Source of the DNA: JAVJUS01 sp040220455
GTDB taxonomy: Bacteria; Pseudomonadota; Alphaproteobacteria; DSM-16000; Inquilinaceae
Direction: 5' to 3'
Assembly: GCA_040220455.1 (NCBI GenBank)
Contig: JAVJUS010000061.1
Coordinates: forward strand, 1 to 41,455
DNA length: 41,455 nucleotides
The translations under genes and the position numbers were made by a program. The notes below the pieces were generated by a model that was given only the letters and a program-made list of their open reading frames with translations, had not been told where the DNA came from and made no database searches. Position 1 is the first letter of the stretch; every line of letters begins with the position of its first letter. Shown one piece after another: positions 25,088 to 34,172 of this stretch.

Positions 25088-26077
25088 ATGACCGACTCAC
25101 CCGGCGACGCGCCCGCCGCCCCGCGCACCTCCGCCTCCGCCAGCGCGGACGCGATGACCGTCTTCGACCGCGCCCTGGTACGCCGGCACCGGGACCGGGC
25201 GGCGGCGGCCTTCGCCGACCACGCCTTTCTGGCCGACGCGGTCGGCGACTCGCTGATCGACCGGCTGCGCGACACGACCCGGCGGTTTCCCCTGGCGGTC
25301 GAGCTCGGCTGCCGCACCGGGCGCCTGGCGCCGCGCCTCGTCGGAGAGAACGGCATCGAGCGGGTGGTCGGGCTCGAGGCCTCGCCGGCCATGGCGGCCC
25401 GGGCGCGAGCCGCCGGCCTGCCGGTCGCGGTGGCCGAGGAGGACATGCTGCCGCTGGCCGACCGGTCGGTCGACGCGGTGGTCAGCGCGCTCGCCCTGCA
25501 CTGGGTCAACGACCTGCCCGGCGCGCTCGTCCAGGTGCGCCGGGCGCTCAGGCCCGACGGGCTGTTCCTCGGCGCCATGATCGGCGGCGACACGCTGATC
25601 GAGCTGCGCCGCGCCATCCTGGAGACCGAGGCCGAGCTGCGCGGCGGGGCGAGCCCGCGCCTGTCACCGCTGGCCGACCTGCGCGACGCCGGCGCCCTGA
25701 TGCAGCGCGCGGGCTTCGCCCTGCCGGTGGTCGACAGCGAGACGCTGACCGTCGACTACGCCGACGCCTTCCGGCTGATCGCCGACCTGCGCGGCATGGG
25801 CGCGACCGCGGCGCATCTGAGCCGCGACCGGGGCGTGCCGCCGCGCGCGTTCTGGCCCCGGGTCGCCGCGCGTTACCACGCCCTGTTCGCCGAGCCCGAC
25901 GGGCGCATCCCGGCGACGGTGGAGGTGCTCTATCTCAGCGGCTGGGCGCCCGACGCGTCGAGCCAGCAGCAGCCCCTGCGCCCCGGCAGCGCCGCCGCCC
26001 GCCTCGCCGATGCGCTCGGCACCGCCGAAGCCTCCGCCGGCGAACCCGCCGCCCCGGGACGGCGCGGCAAGACGTGA
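25088..26077 (+). CDS. NDUFAF5-like SAM-dependent methyltransferase
   Basis: The 329-residue product opens with the family hallmark FDRALVRRHRDRAAAAFADHAFL, then motif I as VELGCRTGRLAPRL, the acidic residue region VVGLEASP and LALHWVNDLPGALVQVRRALRPDG. The human homologue NDUFAF5 helps to assemble respiratory complex I; bacterial members are often labelled BioC-like. The C-terminal 60 residues are a Gln/Ala/Pro-rich tail. The gene is divergent from comF, as in many alphaproteobacteria. Confidence 0.88.
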   Translation: MTDSPGDAPAAPRTSASASADAMTVFDRALVRRHRDRAAAAFADHAFLADAVGDSLIDRLRDTTRRFPLAVELGCRTGRLAPRLVGENGIERVVGLEASPAMAARARAAGLPVAVAEEDMLPLADRSVDAVVSALALHWVNDLPGALVQVRRALRPDGLFLGAMIGGDTLIELRRAILETEAELRGGASPRLSPLADLRDAGALMQRAGFALPVVDSETLTVDYADAFRLIADLRGMGATAAHLSRDRGVPPRAFWPRVAARYHALFAEPDGRIPATVEVLYLSGWAPDASSQQQPLRPGSAAARLADALGTAEASAGEPAAPGRRGKT

Positions 26078-26453
26078 CGTCGGGCGAAGGCCGGTTGGAG
26101 CGAGGCGAGATCCGCCGCTCGGATTCGGACCATGAAGGCACGAAGCGGCACGAAGGTCGTCACGGCGCCGGGCTCGAGGTCGGGGACCGGAATGCCGGCC
26201 GGGCGGCTCCCCCCTTGGTCAGACATGGAAATCGGGCTGCGCCTCAATTCCGGAGATACGGATCGACGCACGACAACCGCCACCCGCGTTCCCTCTCCTG
26301 GGGGAGAGGGACAGGGTGAGGGCGTGCAGACTGCGGAACACCGCTCTTCCGTCTGCAACCCCTCACCACCCACGGCCTGACGGCCGCGGGCCCCTCCCTC
26401 TCCCCACGGGAGAGGGCTTTCTCAGCCTGTGTGGCGGCACGCCGACGCCGCCG
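26078..26453. other. Gene-free region carrying a full family A repeat
   Basis: No credible gene is present between the convergent methyltransferase and mutT genes. The left part (26078-26290) shows no recognisable feature; the right part is the repeat described at 26291-26416. Confidence 0.75.
26291..26416 (-). repeat. Interspersed repeat, family A, full copy
   Basis: The element is bounded by palindromic C-run/G-run units (26291-26310 and 26396-26416). Read on the minus strand its interior runs AGGGGCCCGCGGCCG, then a GAGGGGTTGCAGACGG block, then a second hairpin half. The same order occurs on the plus strand at 41222-41320. The unit at 26396-26416 is an exact reverse complement of 2798-2818. 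Confidence 0.75.
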
Positions 26454-26918
26454 TCAGATCAGGTCCTGGAGCATGGCCACCAGCGGCCGGTCGGCGGGGG
26501 GCATGGGATAGTCGCGCAGGCGCGGCGGGCGGACCCAGGCGAGGTCCTGGCCCTCCCGCGGCTCGGGCGTGCCGACCCAGCGCCGGCAGGCGAAGAGCGG
26601 CATGAGCAGGTGGAAATCGGCATAGGCGTGGCTGGCGAAGGTCAGCGGGGCGAGGCAACTCTCCGCCGTGTCGATCGCCAGCTCCTCGGCCAGCTCGCGG
26701 ATCAGCGCCGCCTCGGGCGTCTCGCCCGCGTGCACCTTGCCGCCGGGGAACTCCCACAGCCCGGCCATCGCCTTGCCCTCCGGGCGCTTGGCGATCAACA
26801 CGCGGCCGTCGATGTCGATCAGCGCCGCCGCGGCGACCAGCACGACCGGCCGCGTCGCGTCCGCGCCCGGCCGCGCCGTCGGGTCGCAGCCGGAGACCGC
26901 CCGGGCGTCGCCGCTCAC
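26454..26918 (-). CDS. mutT: MutT-type NUDIX pyrophosphohydrolase
   Basis: The 154-residue product has the full NUDIX box GKVHAGETPEAALIRELAEELAI (60-82), with the metal-binding glutamates, preceded by RPEGKAMAGLWEFPG as in 8-oxo-dGTP diphosphatases. It would cleanse oxidised nucleotides from the pool. The GTG start at 26918 overlaps the upstream GNAT gene's TGA (GTGA), so translation is coupled. It is the last gene of the argJ-GNAT-mutT run. Confidence 0.9.
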   Translation of the reverse strand: MSGDARAVSGCDPTARPGADATRPVVLVAAAALIDIDGRVLIAKRPEGKAMAGLWEFPGGKVHAGETPEAALIRELAEELAIDTAESCLAPLTFASHAYADFHLLMPLFACRRWVGTPEPREGQDLAWVRPPRLRDYPMPPADRPLVAMLQDLI

Positions 26919-27529
26919 CGCCCGCGTCCGGCCGCGTCGCCCGCGGTGAAGGCGCGCCAGCCGGTCCGCTCGACCGCCAGCACCGGCACCTCCAGGGTAG
27001 CGTTGCGGGTGGCGTAGGTCTGCATGGTCGTGCCGACCGGCACCATGCCGGCCTTGCCCAGAACCTTGAGCGAGCGATCGTTGTCGGGCAGCGCTGTGGC
27101 CCAGATGCGCGCCAGCCCCAGCTCGTCGAAGCCGAAGCCGATCGCCGCGCGCGCGGCTTCCGTGCCGAAGCCCGAGCCCCAGTGCCCGCGCCCGAACCAG
27201 TAGCCGAGCTCCGCCGAGCCCGAGGCCAGATCCTCCGCGCTGCGGCGCAGGCCGATATGGCCGATCACCCGCTCGCCGCCCTCCCGCGCCCGGGCGACAA
27301 CGGCGAACTGGTAGTTGATGCCTCGGTTCCAGTTCCGGGCGCACTGGGCGATCCAGTCGCGGGCGTCGCGCTCGGTGTAGGGAAAGGGCACCTGGGCCAG
27401 CCAGCGCGCCACGTCCCAATCGTTGAGCAGCGCGGCCATGGCCGGCGCGTCGCCGCGCTGGGGCCGGCGCAGGACCAGGCGCGGCGTGTCGACCCGCTGG
27501 GCCAGGATGCCGACGGCGCGCACCGTCAC
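26915..27529 (-). CDS. GNAT family N-acetyltransferase
   Basis: The 204-residue product resembles ribosomal-protein alanine acetyltransferases (RimJ/RimL-like): RLVLRRPQRGDAPAMAALLND at the start, GYWFGRGHWGSGFGTEAARAAIGFGFDELGL containing the acetyl-CoA binding loop, and NDRSLKVLGKAGMVPVG near the end. The substrate is unknown. I chose the GTG at 27529 because GGGAGGG lies six bases upstream; a GTG at 27565 is in frame but poorly supported. It is 51 bases after argJ. Confidence 0.88.
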   Translation of the reverse strand: MTVRAVGILAQRVDTPRLVLRRPQRGDAPAMAALLNDWDVARWLAQVPFPYTERDARDWIAQCARNWNRGINYQFAVVARAREGGERVIGHIGLRRSAEDLASGSAELGYWFGRGHWGSGFGTEAARAAIGFGFDELGLARIWATALPDNDRSLKVLGKAGMVPVGTTMQTYATRNATLEVPVLAVERTGWRAFTAGDAAGRGR

Positions 27530-27580
27530 GCCGCGCCCTCCCGGCGGCGGGGCGCGGTCCGGCACGCCCCGTAGGCGCGG

Positions 27581-28822
27581 TCAGCTACGATAGTCCGCAT
27601 TGATCGAGATATACCCGTGGGTGAGATCGCAGGTCCACACCGTCGCGCGCCCGCGGCCCAGGCCCAGGTCGACGGCGATGTCGATCTCCCGGCCGCGCAT
27701 GTGCCGGGCGACCGGCGCCTCGTCGTAGTCGGCGACCCGGCGACCGTCGCGCGTCACCGTGACGCCGCCGATGGCGATCGCCAGCCGGTCGCGCTCGGCC
27801 CGCTCGCCCGCCTTGCCGACGGCCATGACGATGCGACCCCAGTTGGCGTCCTCGCCGGCGATCGCGGTCTTGACCAGGGGCGAGTTGGCGATCGACAGGC
27901 CGATCCGCCGCGCCGCCCGCGCCGAGGCGGCGCCGGAGACCCGGATCGTGACGAATTTCGACGCGCCCTCCCCGTCGGCGACGATCTGCCGGGCGAGGTC
28001 GCCGCACACCGCCTCCAGCGCCCGGCGGAAGGCCCGGGCCCGGCGATCGCCCGCCGCCGTCACCGGGGCGTGGCCGGCCCGGCCGGTGGCGGCGAGGATC
28101 ACCGTGTCGCTGGTCGAGGTGTCGCCGTCGACGGTGATCGCGTTGAACGACCGGTCGACCGCGCCGCGCAGCATGCGGTCGAGCGCCGGCGCGGCGACGG
28201 CGGCGTCGGTGAAGACGAATCCCAGCATCGTCGCCATGTCCGGCGCGATCATGCCGGAGCCCTTGGCGATCCCGGCGACCGTCACCGGCACGCCGTCGAT
28301 GGTCGCGGTCGCCGTGGCGAGCTTGGGGAACGTGTCCGTGGTGCCGATCGCCGCCGCGGCGTCGGCCCAGCCCTCGGGCGAGAGGGCCGCGCGAGCGGTC
28401 TCCAGGTGGCGGGCCACGGCGTCGGGGGCCAGCGGCTCCCCGATCACGCCGGTGGAGGCGAGCAGCACCTCTTCCGACCCGCAGCCGACGGCCCGCGCGG
28501 CGGCGGCGGCGGTGGCGTCGACCGTCTCGCGCCCGGCCGCGCCGGTGAAGGCGTTGGCGTTGCCCGCATTGACGACGATCGCCCGCGCCCGGCCGCCCGG
28601 CAGCACGCGGCGGCACCACTCGACCGGCGCCGACGGGCAGAGCGAGCGGGTCGTCACCCCGGCGACCGTCGTCCCCTCGGCCAGCTCGGCCAGCATGATG
28701 TCCTTGGCGCCGGCCTTCTTCTTCAGCCCCGCCGCGATGCCCGCCAGGCGGACGCCGGCGACCGGCGGCGGCGACACGATCTCGGCGGGCGCGAGCGGCG
28801 AGACGGGAAGATCGGCGGGCAT
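27581..28822 (-). CDS. argJ: Bifunctional glutamate N-acetyltransferase/amino-acid acetyltransferase
   Basis: The 413-residue product has the self-cleavage site in KGSGMIAPDMATMLGF (cut between Ala and Thr, the Thr becoming the nucleophile), TDTFPK, and the C-terminal GEDANWGRIVMAVGK and INADYRS. It recycles acetyl from N-acetylornithine to glutamate, linking two steps of arginine synthesis; argB lies in the same window about 3.5 kb downstream. The ATG at 28822 has a poor ribosome binding site. A terminator lies between it and the upstream isomerase gene, implying a separate promoter. Confidence 0.95.
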   Translation of the reverse strand: MPADLPVSPLAPAEIVSPPPVAGVRLAGIAAGLKKKAGAKDIMLAELAEGTTVAGVTTRSLCPSAPVEWCRRVLPGGRARAIVVNAGNANAFTGAAGRETVDATAAAAARAVGCGSEEVLLASTGVIGEPLAPDAVARHLETARAALSPEGWADAAAAIGTTDTFPKLATATATIDGVPVTVAGIAKGSGMIAPDMATMLGFVFTDAAVAAPALDRMLRGAVDRSFNAITVDGDTSTSDTVILAATGRAGHAPVTAAGDRRARAFRRALEAVCGDLARQIVADGEGASKFVTIRVSGAASARAARRIGLSIANSPLVKTAIAGEDANWGRIVMAVGKAGERAERDRLAIAIGGVTVTRDGRRVADYDEAPVARHMRGREIDIAVDLGLGRGRATVWTCDLTHGYISINADYRS

Positions 28823-28892
28823 GGGGACGGCGCCGGAGACAGCGGGACGGGCGGGGCGGCTCCGGCGCGACCCGCCGGGCCGTCACTCAAGC

Positions 28893-28925
28893 AAACCGCC
28901 CGCCCCCGCGCAAGGGGGCGGGCGG
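28893..28925 (-). terminator. Rho-independent terminator after the parvulin gene
   Basis: On the minus strand a perfect 12-base stem (CCGCCCGCCCCC with GGGGGCGGGCGG, six-base loop) is followed by TTTGCTT. It starts 35 bases after the stop of the isomerase gene and ends 70 bases before argJ. Confidence 0.75.
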
Positions 28926-28959
28926 TGAGAGGCGCTCCGACCGCGGTGGCCCGCGGTGC

Positions 28960-29844
28960 TCAGTTGCCGCCCCCGGCGCCGGCCGGCGGGGCCTCGAGCG
29001 GCTCGCCGTCCGGGCCGTAGAGGACGATCTCCGCGTCGGCGCGGACATCGTCGACGATCGACTGCACCGCCTGCCGCGTGAGCTGCTGCTCGAGCTGTCC
29101 GCGGATCTCGGCCAGGGTCGGCGGCTCGCTCTCGCGCTTGTCCTCGGTCAGGATCACGTGCCAGCCGAACTGGGTCTCGACCGGCTCTTGCGTGTAGGCG
29201 TCGGTCTCCAGCGCGAAGGCCGCCTCCGCGAAGGGCGCGACCATGTCGCCCTGGGCGAACCAGCCGAGATCGCCGCCGTTCTGGGCGCTCGGGCCGACCG
29301 AGTTCTCGCGCGCCAGGTCCGCGAAGTCCGCGCCCTCCTCGAGCTGGCCGATAAGGTCCCGCGCGGCCTCCTCGGTCTCGACGAGGATATGGCGCGCCTT
29401 GACCTCCGGCCCCGACGGGTTGGCCTCGAGATAGGCCTGGTATTCCTCCTCGATCGCCGCCTCGTCGATCCGCTCCTCGACCTGGCGGTCGAGCCAGACC
29501 TCCTGGACGATCGTCTCCTCCGCCGCCGAGAGGCGACGCTCGACCTCCGGGTCGTCGGCGAGGCCGGACTCGTAGCCCTGCTCGGCCATCAGCTTGCCGA
29601 CGGCGAGCTGGTTGGCGACGGCCGGGATCAACGACTGGCGCGGCATCTGGCGGACCTGCTGGGGCAGGGACGAGATCGCCTCCTGGACCTCGGCCATGGT
29701 GATCTCGGTGCCGTTGACGGTGGCGACGACCCGGTCCCCGGCGTCGTCCTGGGCGCGGGCGGGGCCGGCGAGCGGCGCGGCGACCAGCAGGGCGGCCGCG
29801 GCGACGGCGCCGAGCGGGGCGAGGCGGCGGACGACTGGCGACAT
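28960..29844 (-). CDS. Parvulin-type peptidyl-prolyl isomerase (PpiC/PrsA-like)
   Basis: The 294-residue product has a signal peptide (hydrophobic core after VVRRLAPLG, cleavage likely at ARA-QDD near residue 32), a SurA/PrsA-like chaperone segment (40-150) and a parvulin domain (about 155-245) starting VKARHILVETEEAA and containing NGGDLGWFAQGDMVAPFAEAAFAL. It should help to fold periplasmic or outer-membrane proteins. The C-terminal tail is Gly/Ala/Pro-rich. The ATG at 29844 follows AAAGGAA. Confidence 0.93.
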   Translation of the reverse strand: MSPVVRRLAPLGAVAAAALLVAAPLAGPARAQDDAGDRVVATVNGTEITMAEVQEAISSLPQQVRQMPRQSLIPAVANQLAVGKLMAEQGYESGLADDPEVERRLSAAEETIVQEVWLDRQVEERIDEAAIEEEYQAYLEANPSGPEVKARHILVETEEAARDLIGQLEEGADFADLARENSVGPSAQNGGDLGWFAQGDMVAPFAEAAFALETDAYTQEPVETQFGWHVILTEDKRESEPPTLAEIRGQLEQQLTRQAVQSIVDDVRADAEIVLYGPDGEPLEAPPAGAGGGN

Positions 29845-30161
29845 GACGATTTCCTTTCGCGGTCGTTCTTTCGTGACGCGACGGGTCGGCGAAGCGACGG
29901 AGCCCGGGCCGGGAACGGGACACAGGCGCCACACGGCCGGCCGGCCCCGCGTCGAAGGCTGGACGGCGCGCGGGTCGCCGCCCTCGAAACGGCGTTCCGA
30001 CGACGGGCGGCCACACGTGCGCACGCCCCGGGCACATCGTATACCCGGCGTCCGGGGTCAAGCCCCGAGGCGGACAGGCTGGGGATAACCGGTGCCCGGA
30101 GAGGCGATCTTCGCTTCGGGGGCGCTGGACGTCGCGGCCACATCTTGTATAAACGAGGGTG
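29845..30161. other. Divergent intergenic region between the isomerase gene and recQ
   Basis: These 317 bases hold the promoters of both genes and no credible coding sequence. A TTGACC (30056-30061, minus strand) and a GTATAC (30039-30044) lie here, but only 12 bases separate them, so I do not call a promoter for the isomerase. The candidate recQ promoter is listed separately. Confidence 0.6.
30126..30153 (+). promoter_or_regulatory. Candidate recQ promoter
   Basis: TGGACG (30126-30131), a 16-base spacer and TATAAA (30148-30153) lie directly before the gene. Transcription would begin near 30160, within two bases of the start codon, which implies a leaderless recQ message. Confidence 0.4.
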
Positions 30162-32126
<1,965 letters not shown>

Positions 32127-32184
32127 GTCGCCCACGGCCGGAGGTCGTGCGCGACGGCACCGGCCGGCCCGTTGCGCAGCGCCT

Positions 32185-32233
32185 AGGGCAACTTCCGAAC
32201 TGATAGAAGCATCAGTTCGGAAAAAATTGCCCT
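32185..32233. repeat. AT-richer nested inverted repeat (family D, unit 1)
   Basis: Outer arms AGGGCAA and TTGCCCT enclose inner arms TTCCGAACTGAT and ATCAGTTCGGAA around the loop AGAAGC. Base composition is clearly lower in GC than the surroundings. It lies between the convergent recQ and argB genes. Confidence 0.75.
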
Positions 32234-32245
32234 ATCTTCAACAAT

Positions 32246-32285
32246 CTAGAGCATCCTGCGCCCGTTCGGGCGCAGGATGCTCTAG
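32246..32285. repeat. Perfect 40-base palindrome (family D, unit 2)
   Basis: Two perfect 19-base arms (CTAGAGCATCCTGCGCCCG and its complement) are joined by TT. CTAGAGCA-type palindromes are frequent intergenic repeats in alphaproteobacteria. It could end transcription from either side as a strong hairpin, but no T-run follows. Confidence 0.85.
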
Positions 32286-32361
32286 CGGCGCTGGGCAACC
32301 TACGTGAGCCCTGCTCCGAGGCCATCACCGAAATCCGACCCGGCTCCGTATCCCCCGGCCC

Positions 32362-33306
32362 TCACGCCTCGCGGGGGTACGGCGCCTCGCGGATCAGGGT
32401 CCCGGCGCCGCCCTCGGTGAAGATCTCGAGCAGCAGCGCGTGGGGCACCCGGCCGTCGAGGACGACCGCGCCTTCCACGCCATGTTCGACCGCGCCAATG
32501 CAGGTCTCGAGCTTCGGAATCATGCCGCCGGTGATCGTGCCGTCGGCCATCAGGGCGCGCGCCTCCTCCAGCGTCAGCGTCGGCAGCAGGCGCTTGTCCC
32601 GGTCGAGGACGCCGGCGACATCGGTCAGCAGGAACAGCCGCGACGCGCTGACCGCCGCGGCGACCGCGCCCGCCACCGTGTCGGCGTTGATGTTGTAGGT
32701 CTCCCCGTGCGCGCCGACGCCGATGGGGGCGATGACGGGGATGAACTGGGTGTCCTCGAAGGTCTCCAGGACCTCCGGGTTGATATGCGTCGGCTCGCCG
32801 ACGAAGCCCAGGTCCAGGATCTTCTCGATATTGCTGTCCGGATCGCGCTTGGTGCGGCGCAGCTTGCGCGCCTGGACGAGGTTGCCGTCCTTGCCCGACA
32901 GGCCGATGGCCCGCCCGCCGACGGCGTGGATCGCCGAGACGATGGATTTGTTGATCGAGCCGGACAGGACCATCTCGACCACGTCGACCGTGTCGCGATC
33001 GGTGACCCGCAGGCCGTCGACGAACTGGGTCGGCACCTTCAGGCGCTCCAGCATTCGGCCGATCTGCGGGCCGCCGCCATGGACCACCACCGGGTTCACG
33101 CCGACCTGCTTCATCAGCACCACGTCGCGCGCGAAATCATGGGCCAGCGCCTCGTCGCCCATGGCGTGGCCGCCGTATTTCACGACGAAGGTCGCGCCGG
33201 TGTAGCGGCGCATATAGGGCAGAGCCTCGGCCAGGGTGAGGGCCTTGGCGATGCGTTCCTCGGGCGGCCCGGAGGCCGTGTCGGGGCTGTCCTTCGGGGT
33301 TGTCAT
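32362..33306 (-). CDS. argB: Acetylglutamate kinase
   Basis: The 314-residue product phosphorylates N-acetylglutamate, the second step of arginine synthesis. It has the nucleotide-binding FVVKYGGHAMGD, the substrate loop VVHGGGPQIGRML, the NINADTVAGAVAAAV motif and the C-terminal TDVAGVLD and GGMIPKLETC. The RRYTGATFVVKYGG N-terminal helix is of the arginine-sensitive type. The ATG at 33306 gives the expected length. It is the last gene of the rpmH-rnpA-yidD-yidC-engB-argB block. Confidence 0.95.
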   Translation of the reverse strand: MTTPKDSPDTASGPPEERIAKALTLAEALPYMRRYTGATFVVKYGGHAMGDEALAHDFARDVVLMKQVGVNPVVVHGGGPQIGRMLERLKVPTQFVDGLRVTDRDTVDVVEMVLSGSINKSIVSAIHAVGGRAIGLSGKDGNLVQARKLRRTKRDPDSNIEKILDLGFVGEPTHINPEVLETFEDTQFIPVIAPIGVGAHGETYNINADTVAGAVAAAVSASRLFLLTDVAGVLDRDKRLLPTLTLEEARALMADGTITGGMIPKLETCIGAVEHGVEGAVVLDGRVPHALLLEIFTEGGAGTLIREAPYPREA

Positions 33307-33398
33307 GCCCTGCCGACGGGTCCTGTGCGCGATGACGGAAAGCGCGGGGGCGGGCGGAGATCGACAGGACTCCGGGCCCGCCCATGCGCGAGCGGAGT

Positions 33399-34127
33399 CT
33401 AGACGACGGGACCGGGGCTGGCCAGTTCGGCGAGATGGGCCCGCAGGCGGTCGATGCCCCGGCCGTCGCGCGCGCTGGTGACCAGGACCCGGGGCAGCGC
33501 GGCGGGATGCTCGGCCAGCGCCGCCTCGACCCTGGCGACGGTGCGCTCGAGCTCGGCGCCGGCCACCTTGTCCGCCTTGGTCAGCACGACGAGGGCGGAG
33601 ACCGCCGCCTTGTCGAGCAGGCCCAGGATTTCCAGATCCGGCGGCTTCAGCCCGTGGCGCGCGTCGACCAGCACCAGCGCCCGGCGCAGGGTGACCCGGC
33701 CGCGCAGATAGGCCTTCAGCAGCCGGGTCCAGGCGTCGACCATCTCCTTGGGCACCTTGGCGAAGCCGTAGCCCGGCAGGTCGACCAGGACGAGGCGCGG
33801 GCCCGAGCCGCCGCCGGCCTCGAAGAAGTTGAGCTGCTGGGTCCGGCCCGGCGTGTTGGAGGTGCGCGCCAGTGTGGTCCGGCCGGTCAGGGCATTGACC
33901 AGCGTCGACTTGCCGACATTCGACCGGCCGGCGATGGCTACCTCCGGCAGCCCCGCCGGCGGCAGCCGGTCGCGGGTCGCGGCCCCGGCGACGAAGACGC
34001 AATCCCGGGCGAACAGCTTACGGCCGGCCTCGATCGCCGCCGGACCCGGGTCCAACGGGTCGTCGCCCGGGGCGACGCCGAGGGGCGCCGCGTTGCGCGC
34101 ATCGGTGTCGTCGCGCTGACCGGTCAT
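33399..34127 (-). CDS. engB: Ribosome biogenesis GTPase EngB/YihA (YsxC)
   Basis: The 242-residue product has G1 GRSNVGKST (67-75), a conserved switch region TSNTPGRTQQLNFF, G3 DLPG (116-119) and G4 TKAD. The family helps late assembly of the large ribosomal subunit. The first 55 residues are an alphaproteobacterial N-terminal extension. It is 45 bases after yidC, with argB following after 92 bases. Confidence 0.95.
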   Translation of the reverse strand: MTGQRDDTDARNAAPLGVAPGDDPLDPGPAAIEAGRKLFARDCVFVAGAATRDRLPPAGLPEVAIAGRSNVGKSTLVNALTGRTTLARTSNTPGRTQQLNFFEAGGGSGPRLVLVDLPGYGFAKVPKEMVDAWTRLLKAYLRGRVTLRRALVLVDARHGLKPPDLEILGLLDKAAVSALVVLTKADKVAGAELERTVARVEAALAEHPAALPRVLVTSARDGRGIDRLRAHLAELASPGPVV

Positions 34128-34172
34128 GTCGGGAATGGGCGCGTCGGCGCCGGCGCGGGGGCGCGTTGCCCC

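Noticed and set aside
30038..30061. Promoter TTGACC/TATACG for the parvulin gene
   Set aside because: The spacer is only 12 bases, too short for sigma-70.
32185..32233. Intrinsic terminator for recQ
   Set aside because: The hairpin is followed by A residues and not by a T-run on the plus strand; it fits better as a repeat unit.
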